Assembly: GCF_033958435.1 (NCBI RefSeq) | Contig: NC_134137.1 | Location: forward strand, 241,660,501-241,724,500 | DNA from: Carettochelys insculpta | Taxonomy: Eukaryota; Chordata; Testudines; Carettochelyidae | Length of the DNA: 64,000 nucleotides | Reading direction: 5' to 3' | Shown: positions 57,869-64,000 of the stretch, one piece after another | How positions within the stretch are numbered: the stretch's first letter is position 1 | How the letters are laid out: each line of letters begins with the position of its first letter | Program-made: the position numbers and the translations under genes | The notes under the pieces: model-generated | Seen by the model: only the letters and a program-made list of their open reading frames with translations | Databases searched by the model: none | What the model was told of the DNA's origin: nothing

Positions 57869-59881
57869 CTGAGTTAAACCAACAACTTGTTTGGACTTTA
57901 GACAACTATAGGAACAAAAGTGGCTTTTTATAAATCAAAATGGAAAAATAAGTATTTCACAGGAACGTAGGGTTCCCAAATGTAAACTACAATAATAAAA
58001 TTTTAAAGCAAATGAGCACTGAAGCATTTAGAAGTGGTGATCACTTGATTTCTATAACATGTAAGAAAGCTACGCCTATGAAAAGGAGGGCCTTCAACCA
58101 GCCACTTAAAGAAAAGCTCCTTTTTGCTGGGAAAACCTATCCACTTGCCAAATCAATGGCTACCTTGAACAGTATGGGAGTCTAGTCTGGCTCCCCACCA
58201 GAAACAGGCCTATTGTTGGTCAGCTGTAATTGCATGTATAGGTGTCCCCTCTGTGCCTGTTTGATTACAGAAAAGCAGTTGAGATATCAGACCACTATTC
58301 CAGTGTACCAGAGTAACTTGTTGCATTTATGTTGCCAGAGCAAAGGGAAGCAAAAATCACAAAATTGAACATTATTGAAAGCCAGCAAAAATAAACATGA
58401 ATTGTAGTTTCACATTGAAGGGAGAGTATCAGTCCTCTAAAGCTATCTCCTGGAATATCTTTTACGTAGAAGAGAAACTTACAGAGACTCAGTTCTTAGA
58501 CTGAAAGCTGCCATCTGTCTAATTCTTTGACTTGATCATACTTGGAGTGCCTAAACACAACAGGAATGATTTACTGGTAATACACACAACAGATTTAGTA
58601 CATTAGTCTCTCTTATTCGTGCTATTACTGTAATAGTATTGGTTAGGGTTGCCAGATTCCAAATGCCCCGTCCTGCTCCCACTTGCTTCATCCCCATCTC
58701 TTTGTCATTTGTTCTCCGCCAGCTTTACTCATGTGCTCATTTTCCCTGAAATACCCAAAGAGGCAAATTTGTTGTTTGGATGGATGTGCTGCGTTCAGGT
58801 TTTATTTGTTACAGGATACTAAAGCTGACAGCAAAATAGTTCAAAAAGGGTAATGTAAAAAATTCACAATGGTTTTCTTGATTATTTCCTTCCTCTCTTC
58901 CCAATTTTCATAACCAGCTGCATGTTTTTTCTCACTGAAGTTATTGTAACTTTATGTGTGGAATTAGGACCACATAGTATCACAGATGCAATGGGTCCAC
59001 TAAAGGCCCACTCCCACGGCCCAGATAGAAATCCACAAGAGCACAATCACAGATGAAATGCACCTGTCCAGATACCTATATTATTAAATCTGTAGAAACT
59101 GACTCACACCCCAACATTGTTTTTTGTGCACAAGGCATCAAAAGAAATAAAAGCCAAAGAGGCGGTAAGTTTTTTATTTATGCAGCGATATACATATCCA
59201 GCCATACACGCACCTCCCGACACACAGGCTCCTGCACATACAGAGTGCATGCACGCACACACCTGCCTACCCAGAGACTTTTCAATACACTTGTTCAGGG
59301 GCTGCTTAAATCCTTCAGCTGAGAGGAGGGGGGCTGGAGGGGAGTGAAAGAGGCTGGGGACACAACAGCATAGGGCTGAGAGGGGAAAGGAAGGAGAAAA
59401 GAGGGAGAGTGGAGGGGCTATGTGGAGTGAATGGGGATGCAGAGGGAGGCTGCAGGTGCATGAAGATGTGGGAGACACAGGGTGTGTAGGACATAATGGG
59501 AATGCAGCAGCGTATGGAGGTGAATGGGGTGAAAGGGTGTCGGGGTAAGGGACATGGGAATGGTGACTCCAGGAGGTGGAGAGTATGGGTGGGAGAGAGT
59601 GCTAAGGATGGGAATGGGTAGGTGTGAGGGGGCAGGATGGAAAGAGATGCAGCCAGGGGTATGGAGGAGGCGAGGTAGGACAGGGAGGGATGCAGTGACG
59701 GGGATGGGATGTGGACCACACATGGCAGAAAGGAGAGCAGGGTGCTTTAGCTACACCCAAATGAGTCAGGGCTCCAAGTCACAGAAGGCAGGATGTTTGC
59801 AAGGCCAGACCAGCTGTACTAGACTCCGTTTCCCTCGGCGCTCCCAACCTGCATGCCCTGTCTCATCTGCAAATGCTCTCT
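57869..59881. other. Intron; purine-rich tract at 59.31-59.72 kb
   Basis: The 59.31-59.72 kb stretch is strongly G/A-biased on the plus strand, giving long chance frames on the minus strand. Nothing else recognised. Confidence 0.45.
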
Positions 59882-60223
59882 GGCTGCGTCTACACTATAG
59901 TCCCCTTTTGAAAGGAAGTGCTGATTTACATATCTCATGCTTCATTTGCATAATCATATTTTCAAAAGAGTCTCTCAAAAGAAAATCAGCAGTGTAGACG
60001 GGGTTCTTTCACAATAAAACCTTTTTCTTGAAAACACCCTTCTTCCTAATTTTATTCAGGAAGGAGGGTGCTTTCGCAAACAGGGCTTTATTTTGAAAGA
60101 CTCTTTCGAAAATGCGATTATGTAAAGGAAGCATGAGATATGTAAATTGGCACTTCCTCTGCATTTCTGATTTGCCTCATTTGCATTCCCCTTTCGAAAG
60201 GGGACTGTAGTGTAGACACAGCC
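59882..60223. mobile_element. Harbinger-type MITE
   Basis: Ends GGCTGCGTCTACACTATAGT and, inverted, GGCTGTGTCTACACTACAGT. Inverted arms contain CCCCTTTTGAAAGG and ATGCAAATGA-type blocks. Confidence 0.8.
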
Positions 60224-60359
60224 GCTCCAAGCACTCCCACTTCTGGTGCCTCAGTCCCTCTGCCCTATCAGCACCCCTTGAGCCTGCCCCACACAGCACC
60301 CCCATCCACACTCCCCTTCTCTGTCCCTTTCCATACTCCAGCTCCCCACCCCCACTCCC

Positions 60360-60429
60360 CTGCTCTGGTTGTAATCAGACCCAATCTCAGGCAGCTGCTC
60401 TGGTTGTAATCAGACCCAGTCTCAGGCAG
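60360..60429. repeat. 35-bp tandem duplication
   Basis: Two copies of a 35-bp unit starting CTGCTCTGGTTGTAATCAG, differing at one base. Confidence 0.9.
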
Positions 60430-60702
60430 CTGCTCCCTTCCTCAGGCCAGAATCAGCTATGATGTCCCCTGTTGCTGCCCCCACTCCTGCACATAGTTGT
60501 GCCTGAAGCCTGTGTGAGCGATGCGTGGGGCCTGGGATGGCAACCTTGGCAGTGCCTCCGGCCTCATTCAGCTCCTCTCCTGGTAATTGGGAGAGGGAGA
60601 TGGAGGTGTGAAGGGAAGAATGGGGCATGAGGGGGGAAAGGAAGTGGGGCCAATAGAGGCCAGGAGTGAGTGATGGGCTGAGAAGGTCAGAGCATCATCA
60701 TA

Positions 60703-60787
60703 CAGTATAAACATTTGGATTTAATGGATTTTTGGCATTAACGGACACCGCTTCCCCTCATTAGTGCATTAAATTGAGGTTTTACTG
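60703..60787. mobile_element. 85-bp Tigger-type micro-MITE
   Basis: Ends CAGTATAAACATTTGGATTT and, inverted, CAGTAAAACCTCAATTTAA, each beside TA. The AATGGATTTTTGGCATTAACGG core is hairpin-like. Confidence 0.6.
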
Positions 60788-60789
60788 TA

Positions 60790-61356
60790 ACTTCATTTTT
60801 CTTTGAGCTACCTTCATTGGGTTTCTTTATTAGAAAATGTCATTTTTTTTGAAAAAGTCAATGAAACACATTAATTGATATTGAATATGACTTTGTTCTT
60901 CATGTTGCTCAACATTAAAACAGCTATCTAGCTCCCAATAGGGTTTTCTCAAAGCCATTTGACATGAATGTCCTTGCTAGTGGTGTTTAAATACTGTTAG
61001 CAAACATAACACCTCAAGGCCACGGTTTGACAGGAGGTTACATTCTCAGAAAAAACAGTCTTTATTTTTAGCTTTGGTTGATCAGTCACCCCATGCACTA
61101 TTCAATTAAGTAGATAGTATCTGGTACAAAGAAAAAAATGAGTAGATACCTTGCTTGACTTCCAAATTTTTCTTAAATCAGAAAGCCGCAACATATGGGA
61201 AAAACAGAACTGAAAAAGAGTTTTCATGTATTACCTCTATTAAACTCATTTAAGCACACAGTCATTCTTAGTGTAGAGACATAACTAAGTGTTAAGGGAC
61301 AAAGTGGGTGAAGTCCTACAACCTAAAGAAGAGCTCTTTGAAAGCTCCAAAGCCAG
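60790..61356. other. Intron, no feature recognised
   Basis: Nothing recognised. Confidence 0.35.
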
Positions 61357-61572
61357 GGCCATGTCTACACTTAGCAAAAACTTCAAAATGGCCATGATAA
61401 TGGCCAAACTGACGAATACTAATGAGGCACTCAAAGTGCCAGCCGCGGCACTTCAAAAGTGTCACGATTCGCTCCCGTGAGGCTTGTCTACACTAGGGTC
61501 CTTTTTGAAAGGACCCCACCAACATCAAAATCTCCTTATTCCTATGAGCTCATAGGAATAAGGGGGTTTGTT
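61357..61572. mobile_element. Family B MITE, right half missing
   Basis: Left end GGCCATGTCTACACTTAGC, arm AAACTTCAAAATGGCCATG, and centre CTTATTCCTATGAGCTCAT. The second arm is lost beyond 61,572. Confidence 0.65.
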
Positions 61573-63527
61573 ATATAAAGTACATTAATAAAACATGAGT
61601 AGGTAGGTACTGATACAGATACACTCCCTCTCAGGGGTGTCCTCTTTTTTGAAAGGTCAAATATAGTAACTCTAATTTCTTTCCTCTACCTACAGCATCT
61701 TTGCTGTCTCTGCTTGTCTAATGAAACACAAATTAAAAGTCAAGCAATATAGTTCTTTATGTAGTTACTGTAGAAACTTGGATCCCAGATATATTGGAAG
61801 AAGGGGAAACACTTGCATGTCAGGGAGGGATGAACTACTTCTTTTCCATAACTTTTTCCATATCATGGAAGAGCTGCTGATGCAGCTTTCAGGAACGTGA
61901 AGGTTATGATGGGGAAGGAAGGCCTTCAAGGTTAAAAAATGGGAGAGCTTTTGTCCTCTAAGGTGAAAAGGAGGGAGATGAGTAGAGTGAGAGAATCTGG
62001 GTTGTTTCCACCTCACTTTTATAGCTCCATCACCCTTTGAAATGCATTTTGCTGAGTAACTCCTAGGAAGAGGTAATTTCGAGGTAACTCTAGATAAAAT
62101 TTATCCCTGTGCTGAGGTTGGAGTGACGGAGTCTTTTTTGTGAAAGAGATGTCATGGTATTATTTGCTAAAATGCAGAACTGTTTGTTCTTGCTCCCCTT
62201 CCTCGCTAAAGCATGGCTGCTTGGTAGGTGATTTGCCATCAGTTTTGATGGCACCTTGTTAGATGTGCTATCTTTTCCTTTGTCTTTGAGTAACAGGTTT
62301 AGGCACACCCCAGGCACCCCAGATTTGTAAACAAATCTCAGTTGTGATTGCAGCCTTTGTTCACAACTTTACACAGTGTTACTGTGCACATTTCACCTTG
62401 TTATTTACCAGTCAGTTATTAGTTGTAAAAGATACCTTATAAGGCACATTTTGTAAAAATTTTTGTACAATAGCATGCAAGATGTGAATACTGGAGTGCA
62501 TTCTATTGCAGTGTGATACAGTACTGTAAATTCAACTGTATGTGTGCTCTATAAGATATTTTTGCTAAGTATTGGGCATTCAATTTGCTGTTTCCAAAAC
62601 TTGTTTGTACCCCTGTATTCAGGGGGTCCATTGGGTAGCATAAATTGCAGTTATCACAAGATATATAAGAGGAAAATAAAAATATTTTTGTGTTTTGCAG
62701 TAATTAAATTTTCTTTAAAGTTGAAGTTCTCGAAGATGACCCAAATCTTGAGTCCTGTTGTTGTTGTTTTGTTGCATATTCTGTAACAAGAATGTGATTT
62801 TTTTAAAAAATGTTCTGCAGTCATGTTTCCTATGGGCACATCTGCTTTCACCTAATAATAGAAAAATCTTATTCTAATGCTTCATGGTTACAGAAAAAAG
62901 CTTAAAAACATGAGCCCCAAGGGCTGAAAAATCAGAAGGCAAATAACCTCAAATATTTTTAAACTTTCATAGTTTTTTTAAGTCTTGATAACATAATTTT
63001 AATATCGAAGTGCTTTAATTTTCAGAGACAACAAGCACCTACAAATGTAGCTGAAATCAATGATGCTCTGCACTATCTGAAAATTGGGTTTAGATTGTCA
63101 CGTGCAACCAAAAGAAGAGGCATCCCAAATTAGTTATCACTCTGAGAAATACTGGCCTTTTGTCCTTGTTTTGGGATAACTCATCAGGTACAAAATGTAA
63201 CAACAGAAGATGCCAGTGTGACAGGCAAGAATCTTTTTATAGTCAAAACGAGTCAAGAGAAGCTTAAAGACTAGCAAGCAAAGCCAAATCTCAGCAAGGG
63301 GACCAATCTAGTCTTCAGAACTGTCGTTTCCCATGGCTGGTCTTCCCAGAAGACCTTCTCCATAGGTTCTTGGCCTGGGTTCTTGTGGCAAAGAGTTGGA
63401 AAAGTAACACTGAAGTTAATTGGTCATACTGGGGCAGGATATTTCTCTGGCCCCATGTCATAGCACATAATTAGCTGAATTTTAGACTATTGTAATAAGC
63501 AACATATTTTATTCCTGAGTGAAATTC
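61573..63527. other. Intron with no recognised feature
   Basis: No element ends, exons or RNA genes were recognised. KCNQ1-type exon 2 was sought here and not found. Confidence 0.4.
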
Positions 63528-63540
63528 CATTCTGGAGAGA

Positions 63541-63731
63541 AGTATCAGAGAGGTAGCTGAGTTAGTCTGTTTCTTCAAAAACAAGAAGTTGTCCTGTGGC
63601 ATCTTATAGACTAACAGCTATTTTGGAGCATAAACTTTCGTGAGCGAAGACCCGCTTTATCAAACAAAGCAGGTAGTTTATGCTCCAAAATATCTGTTAG
63701 TCTATAAGGTGCCACAGGATTTCTTCTTCTT
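63541..63731. mobile_element. Penelope-derived fold-back element 3
   Basis: Starts AGTATCAGAGAGGTAGC. It then carries facing copies of a sister 3' end (GTCCTGTGGCATCTTATAGA / TCTATAAGGTGCCACAGGA). Between them, on the minus strand, is a decayed hammerhead core followed by a possible stem III. Flanked by CATTCTGGAGAGA (63528-63540, 63732-63744), a perfect 13-bp duplication. Confidence 0.8.
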
Positions 63732-63744
63732 CATTCTGGAGAGA

Positions 63745-64000
63745 ACCTTTTAATTGTGTCACAAAAATCCAAGAGGAGGTGCCTCAAGAATATGGAAAAG
63801 TGTCTTGCATTGACAGTAAATGGTATTTTTTTCCTTCCTCTCTTAACTTTTGTTCATCTTTGATTTAATCAGTGAATTGAAGAATAACCAGATACCCCAG
63901 CTGCCTTCTTTAATCAGACTCCAGGACTGATTACCTAAGAATCTAAAAGCTGGACTTGATTTGTAACAGGTTTGTTGAGCTAATGGGTCATACTGCAAAA
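63745..64000. other. No recognised feature
   Basis: Nothing recognised up to the right edge. Confidence 0.35.

Noticed and set aside
59315..59723. Pro/Ser/Leu-rich frames on the minus strand
   Set aside because: Produced by a purine-biased tract on the plus strand; no homology recognised.
1..64000. CRISPR arrays, bacterial operons, phage or plasmid features
   Set aside because: No direct-repeat/spacer arrays or bacterial gene organisation are present; the window is vertebrate chromosomal DNA.

Overview
This window is vertebrate nuclear DNA, most likely from a turtle. The class is inferred from the repeat mix: CR1 LINEs, Penelope-like retroelements, very many PIF/Harbinger-type and Tigger-type MITEs, and a tRNA-derived SINE. 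Nothing looks bacterial or plasmid-borne. The genes are intron-rich, and coding sequence is under 2% of the window.

Two host genes can be supported. (1) MRPS35, a small-subunit mitochondrial ribosomal protein, lies on the minus strand. Six coding exons run from the CpG-island promoter near 16,010 down to 3,698, with GT-AG sites and matching phases at every junction; the last exons lie beyond the left edge. (2) A first coding exon of a KCNQ1-type (Kv7) potassium channel lies on the plus strand at 41,985-42,388. It ends in a consensus donor at the same codon phase as KCNQ1 exon 1. Its divergence, and its position next to MRPS35, suggest a KCNQ1 paralogue rather than KCNQ1 itself. The two genes are head to head, about 26 kb apart, and the rest of the channel lies beyond the right edge.

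The remainder is layered transposable elements. 1-16 kb: MRPS35 introns with MITEs and one Penelope remnant. 16-20 kb: a probable large DNA transposon split by a Penelope insertion that still has an open GIY-YIG frame. 20-27 kb: CR1, Tigger-type, palindromic and hAT elements. 28-31 kb: a Harbinger element with a dead, intron-containing transposase. 31-36 kb: nested MITE, Penelope fold-back and CR1 copies. 36.3-37.6 kb: a solo LTR with a 5-bp target duplication. 38-39 kb: an inverted second copy of the large MITE seen at 0.5 kb. 42-54 kb: channel intron with MITEs, hAT elements and a CR1 3' end. 55.5-57.3 kb: the longest Penelope copy (reverse transcriptase plus GIY-YIG). 57-64 kb: a near-perfect palindrome, further MITEs and a fold-back element.

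The most notable signal is in the Penelope family. The copies carry a hammerhead-ribozyme core (CUGAAGA, a 5-bp stem II, GAAA); one copy has a compensatory base-pair change in stem II; and nearly all insertions are flanked by duplications of about 13 bp.
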